From DAOTWY01 sp003696565 (GTDB lineage Bacteria; Chloroflexota; Anaerolineae; Aggregatilineales; Phototrophicaceae), in NCBI GenBank assembly GCA_034435635.1, contig DAOTWY010000017.1:31940-95939 (forward strand): a stretch of 64,000 bases of DNA, written 5' to 3'. How positions within the stretch are numbered: the stretch's first letter is position 1; every line of letters begins with the position of its first letter. The notes under the pieces are model-generated. The model had not been told where the DNA came from. It worked only from the letters and a program-made list of their open reading frames with translations, and did not search any database. The position numbers were made by a program, and so were the translations under genes. Below, piece after piece: positions 7,703 through 15,824 of the stretch.

Positions 7703-10453
7703 ATGAAATATGCAGAAGTTGCCATTAATGCGGCAGTTCATAAAACCTTTCATTATCATATACCAGACCATTTGGATGGATTGATCGCACCTGGGCATTT
7801 GGTACGGGTGGGATTCCGTACAGGGATGCAGCCCGGCATTGTGTTATCGCTACTTGATGAAACTGATATCGCAGAGACCAAACCGATCATCGAACGGTTG
7901 CACCCTGATCCGATATTAACTGATAAAGAAATCCAGCTTGCGAGATGGATCAGTCAGCGATATGTAGCACCGATTGGACAATGTTTGTGGTTGTGGCTGC
8001 CACCAGGGATGACCGGTAAACAAGATGTTGTTGTTCAACTGCTCCAACCAGATGCAAACGGAAAAACAGAAGCAGAACAACGCCTAATAGATATGCTTAA
8101 ACAACACCAGACACTACGCGGAGCATCCATTAAGCGACGGTTAGGGGAAACGTGGCAAAAAACAGTACGCTCATTAGTAGAACGTGGTGTTATTCATCGG
8201 GAAGCTATCCTTGCACCACCAACGGTTAAGCCATTAGTCGTAGATGTGGCATCCCTTGCAATCAATCCAGATCATATTCCGCATATTCAAGCGACGTTGG
8301 GAAAGCCCAATCGTTTATCCAAATTCTTGAAGCAGATCATCGACGCGGCGCAGGAGCAGCCATTAAGCGTTGATGATGTTTTGGCGATACCCGGTATTGG
8401 AGAGGCGACCCTGGATAAATTAATCGACACTGGCGCGCTTAGAATCACCAGCAATATGGAAGTTCAATTAAGTGATGATATTGATCAGGTATTGTTTGAT
8501 CTACGACAAGGTGAGATAGATTTACGAGTATTACGAGTATTAGCACGAACGGATAGTCCAGTCAATGTGAGTTGGGTTTACGCTCAGACTGGCGCAAACC
8601 GTGAGGATTTGATCCGGTTGGCAGAACGTGGCTTAATTCGCTTGGGGCAAAAGCCGAAAATCCGTGACCCCTTGGAGGATATTGACTATGTTCCGATGAG
8701 CGCGCCGCGCATGACAGATGGGCAACGGGCAGTGTGGCGTGTTTTGCGGGAGGAAATCCAGAACAGACAAACAACAAGCGGGGCGATTTATCTATTACAT
8801 GGTGTGACCGGAAGCGGCAAAACCGAGATCTATTTACGGGCAATTGAGGCAGTTATCGAACAGGGAAGGCAAGCGATTTTGCTCGTACCGGAAATTGCCC
8901 TAACCCCCCAAACCGTGCGGCGTGTATTGGCACGGTTTCCTAACCAAACGGCGATTATTGGCACACACGAAACAACTAATCAAACATCGGTGGGGATGGT
9001 TCACGGTCAGTTAACAAGTGGTGAACGATATGACACATGGCACAAAGCGCGGGCGGGTCAAATTAGCGTGGTGGTTGGTACGCGGTCAGCATTATTTACG
9101 CCCTTGCCGGATGTCGGCTTGATTATTTTGGATGAAGAACATGACCACAGCTATAAACAATCTGCTCCGTTACCGGCACCACATTATCATGCGCGGGATA
9201 TAGCGGAAAAAATGATGCATTTAAATAAGGGGATTTTATTGCTTGGCAGTGCCACTCCCTCGATTGAAAGTTACTTCCGGGCGCAGCGGGGTGATATTAA
9301 ATATTTGCATTTACCAGATCGCATCATGGGGCATCGGGTGCGGATTGCAGATCAATCTTCCCGTACAGGGATCGCTCCACGTTATAGCATTGAACCCAGT
9401 GATGAATCAGACGCGCTTAGCATTGAATTGCCGGATGTAAAAGTTATAGATATGCGTGAGGAATTAAAAGCCGGCAATACCGATATGTTCAGCCTTGCAT
9501 TAAAAGATGCGTTAGATGACGTGTTGAAGCAAGGGCAACAAGCCATCTTGTTGTTAAATCGGCGTGGTGCATCTACCTATGTATTTTGTCGTGATTGTGG
9601 TTATGTAGTAATATGTCCACGTTGTGATACCCCGATGACTTATCATGAATACGGCAATCAGTTAAAATGTCATCATTGTGGATATATAACCCTGCCCCCT
9701 GATCGGTGTGCGGCGTGTGGTTCTGGGCGTATTAAATATTTCGGTGCGGGAATCCAACAAGTGGAAGCTGTACTACAAAATCATTTTCCATTAGTTCGTA
9801 GTTTACGGTGGGATTCAGACACTGCCGCAAAAACCGGAGAGCATGATCTCATTTTACAGCGTTTTTTAAATCATCAGGCAGATGTATTAATCGGCACGCA
9901 GATGATTGCAAAAGGGTTGGATTTACCGCTTGTAACGCTGGTGGGCGTAGTCAGTGCGGATGTGGGGTTAAATTTACCGGATTTCCGTGCAGCCGAGCGA
10001 ACATTTCAGTTATTGACTCAGGTAGCAGGACGCGCTGGACGGGGGTTATTGGGTGGGCAGGTCATTTTACAGACTTATCAGCCAGAACATTACGCTATCC
10101 AAGCGGCATCTAAGCATGATTATCAAGCATTTTATGAGCGAGAAATCGCCAAACGCTATGAACTCGGCTATCCACCGTATCGGCAATTGGTTAGGGTTTT
10201 GTTTCGTCATGAGCGCGAATCAACCGTTAAAATGCAGGCAGAACATGCACACAAGATATTGATAGCCCGCTTGAAAGCAATGGATATGCACGAAACAACT
10301 TTAATTGGACCAGTGCCTTGCTTCTTTCAGCGTGTAAACCAGGTGTATCGCTGGCAAATTATTTTGCGCGGGGTCAACCTTGCACGGGTGTTTGAAGGTA
10401 TGGACATTCCAGCCAATTGGCAAATTGATGTTGACCCGGAAGATGTTTTATAA
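7703..10453 (+). CDS. priA: Primosomal protein N' (replication restart helicase PriA)
   Basis: A 916-residue PriA, the DNA helicase that recognises stalled forks and reloads the replisome. An N-terminal 3'-DNA-binding domain (about 1-100) is followed by a winged-helix region, the superfamily 2 helicase core with Walker A GVTGSGKTEIYL and DEEH box (DEEHDHSYKQ), and the zinc module inserted in the second lobe with CRDCG, CPRC, CHHCG and CAACG pairs. The C-terminal lobe keeps GTQMIAKG and QVAGRAGRG. It is longer than E. coli PriA (732 residues). The excess includes an HhH-like stretch (IPGIGEATLDKLID, about residues 230-245) and an insert around residue 550. No clear Shine-Dalgarno precedes the ATG at 7703. 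Confidence 0.96.
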   Translation: MKYAEVAINAAVHKTFHYHIPDHLDGLIAPGHLVRVGFRTGMQPGIVLSLLDETDIAETKPIIERLHPDPILTDKEIQLARWISQRYVAPIGQCLWLWLPPGMTGKQDVVVQLLQPDANGKTEAEQRLIDMLKQHQTLRGASIKRRLGETWQKTVRSLVERGVIHREAILAPPTVKPLVVDVASLAINPDHIPHIQATLGKPNRLSKFLKQIIDAAQEQPLSVDDVLAIPGIGEATLDKLIDTGALRITSNMEVQLSDDIDQVLFDLRQGEIDLRVLRVLARTDSPVNVSWVYAQTGANREDLIRLAERGLIRLGQKPKIRDPLEDIDYVPMSAPRMTDGQRAVWRVLREEIQNRQTTSGAIYLLHGVTGSGKTEIYLRAIEAVIEQGRQAILLVPEIALTPQTVRRVLARFPNQTAIIGTHETTNQTSVGMVHGQLTSGERYDTWHKARAGQISVVVGTRSALFTPLPDVGLIILDEEHDHSYKQSAPLPAPHYHARDIAEKMMHLNKGILLLGSATPSIESYFRAQRGDIKYLHLPDRIMGHRVRIADQSSRTGIAPRYSIEPSDESDALSIELPDVKVIDMREELKAGNTDMFSLALKDALDDVLKQGQQAILLLNRRGASTYVFCRDCGYVVICPRCDTPMTYHEYGNQLKCHHCGYITLPPDRCAACGSGRIKYFGAGIQQVEAVLQNHFPLVRSLRWDSDTAAKTGEHDLILQRFLNHQADVLIGTQMIAKGLDLPLVTLVGVVSADVGLNLPDFRAAERTFQLLTQVAGRAGRGLLGGQVILQTYQPEHYAIQAASKHDYQAFYEREIAKRYELGYPPYRQLVRVLFRHERESTVKMQAEHAHKILIARLKAMDMHETTLIGPVPCFFQRVNQVYRWQIILRGVNLARVFEGMDIPANWQIDVDPEDVL

Positions 10454-10490
10454 GTGGCTGAGGCATTATATCGTGTAATACGGGGAGAAT

Positions 10491-10691
10491 ATGGATATTC
10501 ATTTAAACCTCAAGTTGAATTTACAACTACAAGAAATCGCAAAACAACAAGGTCGTGAGATCAGCGAGATTCTCATTGATGCCATTGCTGAATATGTGGA
10601 GCGCAACACACAAGAACAGGCATTCCGCGCCAAGGTAGAAAACACAATTGCCACACATCGCTGGCTTTTGAACGAGTTAGCGGAGCGTTGA
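10491..10691 (+). CDS. Putative antitoxin partner of Doc toxin (RHH-like)
   Basis: A 66-residue protein. The N-terminal part (one strand, then helices around EIAKQQGREISEILIDAIAE) looks like a ribbon-helix-helix DNA-binding dimer, and the C-terminal helix could occupy the Doc active site as Phd does. It ends 4 bp before the death-on-curing toxin at 10696, the usual antitoxin-first order. ATG 10491 is preceded by GGGGAG. Antitoxins of this kind usually repress their own operon; no operator was identified with certainty. The call rests mostly on size and position. Confidence 0.7.
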   Translation: MDIHLNLKLNLQLQEIAKQQGREISEILIDAIAEYVERNTQEQAFRAKVENTIATHRWLLNELAER

Positions 10692-10695
10692 GACC

Positions 10696-11094
10696 ATGCA
10701 AACACGCTATCTTAATATCGTGGAATTATTGATTATCAATGAGACCTTAATCGGTAAGCAATCTCAATTACGGGATGTTGATTTATTAGAAGCGGCGGTT
10801 TTACGTCCACAATCCAGCGCATTTGGTGAAGACGCATACCCAACTGTGATTGATAAAGCAGGTGCGTTTTTTCATTCCCTAACGCTTAATCATGCATTTG
10901 TAGATGGCAACAAACGAACAGCAACCGTTGCACTGATTATCTTTTTAGAATGGAATGGCTATCGTGTTGTTTGGGATGAAGCACAGGCACTTGAGTTCAT
11001 TGTAGCGGCATCCACAGGCGCGTATACCGTAGAGCAAATTACCCAATGGCTTGCCGAGGTGGTTGAGCCAATTCCTGAATCTCTTGTAGAATAG
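10696..11094 (+). CDS. doc: Death-on-curing (Doc/Fic-fold) toxin
   Basis: A 132-residue type II toxin of the Doc family. The signature HAFVDGNKRTA matches HxFx(D/N)GNKR, with the catalytic His and the phosphate-binding GNKR intact, in a protein of Doc size. Doc of phage P1 phosphorylates EF-Tu and so stops translation; the same target is an inference here. The gene follows its likely antitoxin by 4 bp and is followed 45 bp later by a second Doc gene. Both share AYPT(V/M)I(D/E)KA before the motif and a (T/A)QWL tail, so they are paralogues. Confidence 0.88.
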   Translation: MQTRYLNIVELLIINETLIGKQSQLRDVDLLEAAVLRPQSSAFGEDAYPTVIDKAGAFFHSLTLNHAFVDGNKRTATVALIIFLEWNGYRVVWDEAQALEFIVAASTGAYTVEQITQWLAEVVEPIPESLVE

Positions 11095-11139
11095 ACCTTG
11101 AGTGCCATATACACCACAATGAGCAGATAAGGATGAGTG

Positions 11140-11508
11140 ATGTATTTTATCTCCGCTGCTGAAATTTATAGTATTAATGAAGAAATATTGGGTAAACAGC
11201 CGATTGTTATCAATCGTCATTTGCTACGTTCCGCTGCCAAACGTCCTTTTCAGCATTTGTTTGGGCAAGAGGCTTACCCGACAATGATAGAAAAAGCTGC
11301 TGCGCTGCTCCACACATTGGCACATGACCACCTGTTTATTGATGGTAACAAGCGCACTGCACAACAAGCCGTCACCCGGTTTTTAAAAGAAAACGGGATT
11401 GAAATCCATTGGACGGCACAGGCAGCTTATGATCTTATCCTAGAGATCGCCAAAGGTCAGTTGGACATACCAGAAATTGCGCAATGGCTGAGCAAATACA
11501 CATCGTAA
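11140..11508 (+). CDS. Second death-on-curing (Doc/Fic-fold) protein
   Basis: A 122-residue Doc paralogue with HLFIDGNKRTA intact. I start it at ATG 11140, preceded by AAGGA at about 11129-11133; the GTG three bases upstream is in the same frame. No separate antitoxin gene fits in the 45-bp gap before it, so it is either neutralised by the antitoxin at 10491, has a distant partner, or has another role. Its 3' end overlaps the next membrane protein gene by 25 bp. Substitution patterns are conservative and the active site looks complete, so it is probably not a decayed copy. Confidence 0.85.
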   Translation: MYFISAAEIYSINEEILGKQPIVINRHLLRSAAKRPFQHLFGQEAYPTMIEKAAALLHTLAHDHLFIDGNKRTAQQAVTRFLKENGIEIHWTAQAAYDLILEIAKGQLDIPEIAQWLSKYTS

Positions 11509-12656
11509 AGCAGGCGGTTCGTGCAGTTTTACCGTGGTGGATTTCCTTCTGTCTGATTGTGTTTATATTTGGCATGGCGATGCAATTCTTGCCTAATATG
11601 ATGAATTTGCCGCGCTTTTATGGCACACAATGGGCAAATAACCTCACGCACCACGATCCTTTTTCCAATATGATGATTGCCGAGCAAGGTTATGGCAAAA
11701 CCGGGCGGATTGACCTACAAACCAGTGTACGCTATCCAGCGTTCCCAATGGCTGTTCGGTTTACCATGCGGGCAACAGGCTGGAGTGGACCGATTGCCAT
11801 GTTTTGGGTGAGCAAGCTGTTTTTATTCGGCGGACTGGTGGGATTATGGTTATTGGTCATGCATCTACACGGTGAAGAGCAGGCAAACCGTGCTGTGCCG
11901 TATATGCTGTTTCCGCTTTTGGGGTCGGGTTATACGTGGATGATGTCTTTCCCGGAGCCTGTGCATTTATTCACCTGGACATTAGGATTCTATTTCATAT
12001 TGACCAAGCGTTATTATTTGTGTGGCTTGGTGACAGTCTTGGGGGTGTGGTCGCGTCCACAAGCCTTGCTGATTCTACCGGCATATGCGCTAATTTTATT
12101 AGATGAGTTAAGGCGTAAAGAATATCAGGGCGTGTTTGATACGCGCTTATGGCGGAATGGTTTATTTGTCGGTGTCATTCCGTTTGTCGCTCATTCCGCT
12201 TGGATACTACACATCAGCAAAATTACGCAACTGCCTTTTTCGCCAATTACCGCACAAGCCCCTTATGGACGCTCGGAGTTTCAACTACCATGGGAAAGGG
12301 TATGGGAGCATATTCAATGGGTATGGGAAACTCGTGATTTAATCTATCGTCCGGAGACGGTGTTTGAAGTGTATCAGTTTATTTTGATCGCCCTAGCATT
12401 ATGTGGCATGGTATATCTGGTAATAAGACGACAGTTACCATTAGGGATTTTGGTATTTAGCGCGTTATGTGTTGGCTTGGGGTTAAGCACGGCAATTTTT
12501 GCCAGTGGACGATACGCCTTATTAACGTGGATTCCGGTTGTAGCAATTTACTTCATCCCTAAAAAATATGATCAGGTCATTATCCCGATCGGTGTGTCTT
12601 TTTCATTTTTATTGGTGGTCTTATTAAGCATGACGGAATGGAGGTTCACCGCATGA
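11484..12656 (+). CDS. PIG-V-like integral membrane glycosyltransferase
   Basis: A 390-residue protein with about nine or ten membrane helices. The first outside loop has DPFSNMMIAEQGYG followed by VRYPAFPMAVRF, which mirrors the 'D..WY..IA..GY...FFPLYP' pattern of bacterial PIG-V-type (GT-C) mannosyltransferases, and SFPEPVHLFTWTLGFYF mirrors their second motif. Such enzymes transfer sugars from lipid carriers on the outer face of the membrane; donor and acceptor are unknown. The start ATG at 11484 lies inside the Doc2 gene. Its stop overlaps the next start (ATGA at 12653-12656), so the next gene is coupled. Confidence 0.7.
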   Translation: MAEQIHIVKQAVRAVLPWWISFCLIVFIFGMAMQFLPNMMNLPRFYGTQWANNLTHHDPFSNMMIAEQGYGKTGRIDLQTSVRYPAFPMAVRFTMRATGWSGPIAMFWVSKLFLFGGLVGLWLLVMHLHGEEQANRAVPYMLFPLLGSGYTWMMSFPEPVHLFTWTLGFYFILTKRYYLCGLVTVLGVWSRPQALLILPAYALILLDELRRKEYQGVFDTRLWRNGLFVGVIPFVAHSAWILHISKITQLPFSPITAQAPYGRSEFQLPWERVWEHIQWVWETRDLIYRPETVFEVYQFILIALALCGMVYLVIRRQLPLGILVFSALCVGLGLSTAIFASGRYALLTWIPVVAIYFIPKKYDQVIIPIGVSFSFLLVVLLSMTEWRFTA

Positions 12657-13885
12657 CTTCCCAACGATTAAGCCAGGTAGCAACCATTTTAGCGACGTTG
12701 ATAATGGTGTGGTTTGGTTTTGCAATCTTTTTAGAAGCGGGTGAACCCATGACGCATGATGCTGTGATCGCTCAAGCATGGATTGATGCCTTATGTGCGC
12801 GCGATCTGGATACGCTCTATACCCTTTCTGTTGTTCCTGACGGCATGGATCGTGAACGCTTTAAACAGCGAGTTGATCAATATCTGCAAAGTGGTGAATT
12901 TCCAACACCATGTGCTGGGGAAGTGAATGTACATATCATTCGTAACGTCGCAATTCCTGATGGGTTGGAGGAAGATGTCCGTGAAGTACGGTATATCCCA
13001 GAGGTTCACATTCGTTATGCAAATGGCGCGTATCACGCTATCCCGATGTGGGTATATCGCATCCGCAGCGGTGAGTGGAAAGTTCGCCCTGAGTTTTTAG
13101 GTCCCATGGCATCACAAGCAGCACCACAAGGAGATATGGTCCCCTTGTTAGACTCAAACAACATCCCTTTAGGGTATGTGCGAGTGCGGGATAATGCCAC
13201 CGTGTATGAACAATCAACTAAGTATTTAGTACGTGTACCGGTGACCATTCAAACCCTGACATTCCCTTGGGAACTTTACGAATTCTATTTATTTGCTGGG
13301 AATTTGCGTGGGCGTGGCGTGATGAATGATTGGGATTTACCAGAAGCAGATAAGGACTCCTTTATGCCGGCGCAGGGTGGTTATATCTCACAAGGGATTC
13401 AGTTTGATACAGATATCTGGTTTATCTTAGACGAACTGAATGACCCGCTAACGCTTGGAGCAATTGGTATTACGCCACAGTCTGGTGTGCCACCAACCAC
13501 GTTCTTTGAGGTGAACTATGATCTTATCCCAGAAGAACAATACGTGTTCAATCCATTCCAAGAGGTTGAACTGCGGCACTATATTCGTGATGCGGTTGTT
13601 TTTGACCTGACGATTGACACCACTGGCATGTTACAAGATGACATCATGTTTGCATGTCAATCTTTCATCTTAGAAATGCAAGATGCGAGCTGGTTGCCCG
13701 CTTCTCATTGTGATTTTGTACCAGATGTGTGGTCATTATGGCTAGAGCGTGATGAGCGTATCAGGACGACTATCACATTTGATTACCCTGGTGATAAAAA
13801 TAACATCCGTGTGTTTACTTATCGCCTGATTAATCAAGAATTGACTCGTTATGTATTATGGGAAAACGACGAACAATCTGAATAG
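12653..13885 (+). CDS. Membrane-anchored protein of unknown function
   Basis: A 410-residue protein with one N-terminal membrane helix (about residues 8-29) and a long outside region rich in beta structure and aromatic residues. I chose ATG 12653, which overlaps the upstream stop as ATGA and has GGAGG 8 nt upstream; an in-frame ATG at 12638 lacks a ribosome site. Residues about 30-70 (AQAWIDALCARDLDTLYTL) look like a short NTF2-like or helical segment. I recognise no domain in the remainder. Coupling with the PIG-V-like gene suggests a shared envelope function. The gene ends in a hairpin shared with the convergent ABC operon. Confidence 0.8.
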   Translation: MTSQRLSQVATILATLIMVWFGFAIFLEAGEPMTHDAVIAQAWIDALCARDLDTLYTLSVVPDGMDRERFKQRVDQYLQSGEFPTPCAGEVNVHIIRNVAIPDGLEEDVREVRYIPEVHIRYANGAYHAIPMWVYRIRSGEWKVRPEFLGPMASQAAPQGDMVPLLDSNNIPLGYVRVRDNATVYEQSTKYLVRVPVTIQTLTFPWELYEFYLFAGNLRGRGVMNDWDLPEADKDSFMPAQGGYISQGIQFDTDIWFILDELNDPLTLGAIGITPQSGVPPTTFFEVNYDLIPEEQYVFNPFQEVELRHYIRDAVVFDLTIDTTGMLQDDIMFACQSFILEMQDASWLPASHCDFVPDVWSLWLERDERIRTTITFDYPGDKNNIRVFTYRLINQELTRYVLWENDEQSE

Positions 13886-13889
13886 GTAA

Positions 13890-13916
13890 TAGCGTGGGGA
13901 TAAATCCCACACGCTA
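13890..13916. terminator. Convergent hairpin, possible bidirectional terminator
   Basis: TAGCGTG+GGGAT pairs with ATCCC+CACGCTA around a 2-nt tip with a single bulged A. It lies between two convergent genes. There is no T run on either strand, so it may act as a transcript-end stabiliser rather than a true intrinsic terminator. Confidence 0.5.
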
Positions 13917-13959
13917 GCATTATGGATGAGGCTGATTATAAACGATTAGTCAGACTAGT

Positions 13960-15822
13960 TTATGATGCTTCTGCCTCGCTGAATTGGCTCATATACAGGT
14001 CATAATATGCGCCGCGTTGTGCTAAAAGTTCTTGGTGCGTGCCACGTTCGATGATCTGCCCATCTTTGACCATTAATACTTGGTCAGCGTTGCGGATCGT
14101 ACTCAAGCGGTGAGCGATAACAAAACTGGTACGCCCTTCTAATAATTTTTCAAAAGCTGCTTGGATGATCCTCTCCGTGCGGGTATCTACGCTGGAAGTC
14201 GCTTCATCTAGTATGAGGATGTTAGGGTTCATTAAGGCAACGCGCGCAATCGCAATTAATTGGCGTTGTCCTTGGCTTAAGCCACCACCCCGTTCGCCCA
14301 ATACAGTTTGATAACCATCTGGCAAGCGTTCGATAAACTCATGTGCTGCAACGAGCTTAGCCGCCTCAATGACTTCTTCATCTGTGGCATCCAAGCGTCC
14401 ATAGCGAATATTTTCCATAACCGTATCTGAAAACAGGAATGTATCTTGTAAGACGATACCAATTTGTGAGCGTAAACTATCTTGGGTAACGTCTCTTACG
14501 TCGATTCCATCAATCTTGACCGCGCCATTTGTTACATCATAAAAGCGTGGGATTAAGTTAATGATGGTGGTTTTACCGGCTCCCGTTGGTCCAACAATGG
14601 CGATGATTTGCCCCTTGTTCGCCTGGAAGTTTATCCCACGCAACACTTTTTCACCCGGCTTATATTCCGCTTCAACATTTTCAAATATGACCGTGCCGTC
14701 AATGGTTGGTAAGGGGCGTGCATCTGGCTTATCAACAATATCGACTGGTTCATCCAATAGGCTAAAAATACGCTCGCCGCCAGCAATTCCACTTTGTACG
14801 TTTGTCCACAGAATGGCAATTTGCTGAACTGGTTGGTTAAGCCGCTGGATATAAGCAATGAAAGCGATGATTGTGCCAACAGAGATGACGCTTGTGCCAA
14901 GCAAGGGTTGGTTATTCAACGCGGAATACCCCCCCACCAAGACCATCAAGCCCATGGCGGCAAAACTAAGGGCTTCCAATACTGGATTAAGCGCGCTAGT
15001 GAACATAGCTGCACGGATGTTAGCATCTCGGTTAGCTTGATTGCCAGCGTTGAATTGAGCAATGCTTTCCTCTTCGCGGTTGAATGCCTGAACCTCACGT
15101 GCGCCAGCGATGCTTTCTTGTAGATCGGCATTAACATTACCGATTTCCTGGCGTGCCTTGCGGAATGCTTTACGCGCCTGGCTGGAAAAATATTGCGTAG
15201 CAACTAACATCAGCGGGATCATACTCAGGCTGACCAATGCATAGGGGACATTTGCCCGCAGCATCGCAAAAACAATAGACCCAATAATGAACACGCCGCG
15301 TATCACATTTAAGAGGGCAAAGTTAAACATCTGTTGTACAGTATCTAAATCGTTGGTCAGGCGGCTCATAATGTCACCGGCTTCATTGCGGGTATAGTAG
15401 CCAATAGAGAGCTGATGGATTTTGTCGAACAAACGGTTACGAATATCGCGGATAACATTTTGCCCAGCCCAGCGCATGGCATAAAACGCCAAGCCAACCA
15501 TGACAGCATCTAATACAAAGACAGCTACTAAGACGATAACCAAACCACCAAGTCCTTCTAGCCGTGTGCTGGTAGAAGCAGCGGTATCTACTGTGGTATA
15601 CCAGCAGTTTTCTGCACTAGGGAACAAATAGCAATCAACGGCTTGCCCGGTTAATTCCGGTGCGAGGACGGTTGCCCAAGCACTGATGACAACAAAGATC
15701 ATAGAAAATGCGAAACCAAGCCAATATTGGCGGAAATATTGCGCAAAACGCCCTATTGTCCGGAAGATATTTTGTGATTTGCTGGTTTCTTGATCTAGAA
15801 TACGACGGTTAAAGTCAAGCAT
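13960..15822 (-). CDS. ABC exporter half-transporter, subunit with the catalytic NBD
   Basis: A 620-residue half-transporter with six membrane helices (about 35-330) and a C-terminal ATPase. The ATPase has Walker A GPTGAGKTT, a deviant signature LSQGQRQL, Walker B ILILDEATSSVD with catalytic Glu, and an intact H-loop (IAHRLST). The large outside loop after helix 1 contains two Cys (CYLFPSAENC). With the next gene it forms a heterodimeric exporter of the BmrCD/TM287-288 type: the consensus ATP site uses this Walker B and the partner's LSGGQ. It starts 2 bp after the partner's stop, with an AGGAGG site inside the partner. MarR control is likely from operon position. Confidence 0.93.
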   Translation of the reverse strand: MLDFNRRILDQETSKSQNIFRTIGRFAQYFRQYWLGFAFSMIFVVISAWATVLAPELTGQAVDCYLFPSAENCWYTTVDTAASTSTRLEGLGGLVIVLVAVFVLDAVMVGLAFYAMRWAGQNVIRDIRNRLFDKIHQLSIGYYTRNEAGDIMSRLTNDLDTVQQMFNFALLNVIRGVFIIGSIVFAMLRANVPYALVSLSMIPLMLVATQYFSSQARKAFRKARQEIGNVNADLQESIAGAREVQAFNREEESIAQFNAGNQANRDANIRAAMFTSALNPVLEALSFAAMGLMVLVGGYSALNNQPLLGTSVISVGTIIAFIAYIQRLNQPVQQIAILWTNVQSGIAGGERIFSLLDEPVDIVDKPDARPLPTIDGTVIFENVEAEYKPGEKVLRGINFQANKGQIIAIVGPTGAGKTTIINLIPRFYDVTNGAVKIDGIDVRDVTQDSLRSQIGIVLQDTFLFSDTVMENIRYGRLDATDEEVIEAAKLVAAHEFIERLPDGYQTVLGERGGGLSQGQRQLIAIARVALMNPNILILDEATSSVDTRTERIIQAAFEKLLEGRTSFVIAHRLSTIRNADQVLMVKDGQIIERGTHQELLAQRGAYYDLYMSQFSEAEAS

Positions 15823-15824
15823 GG

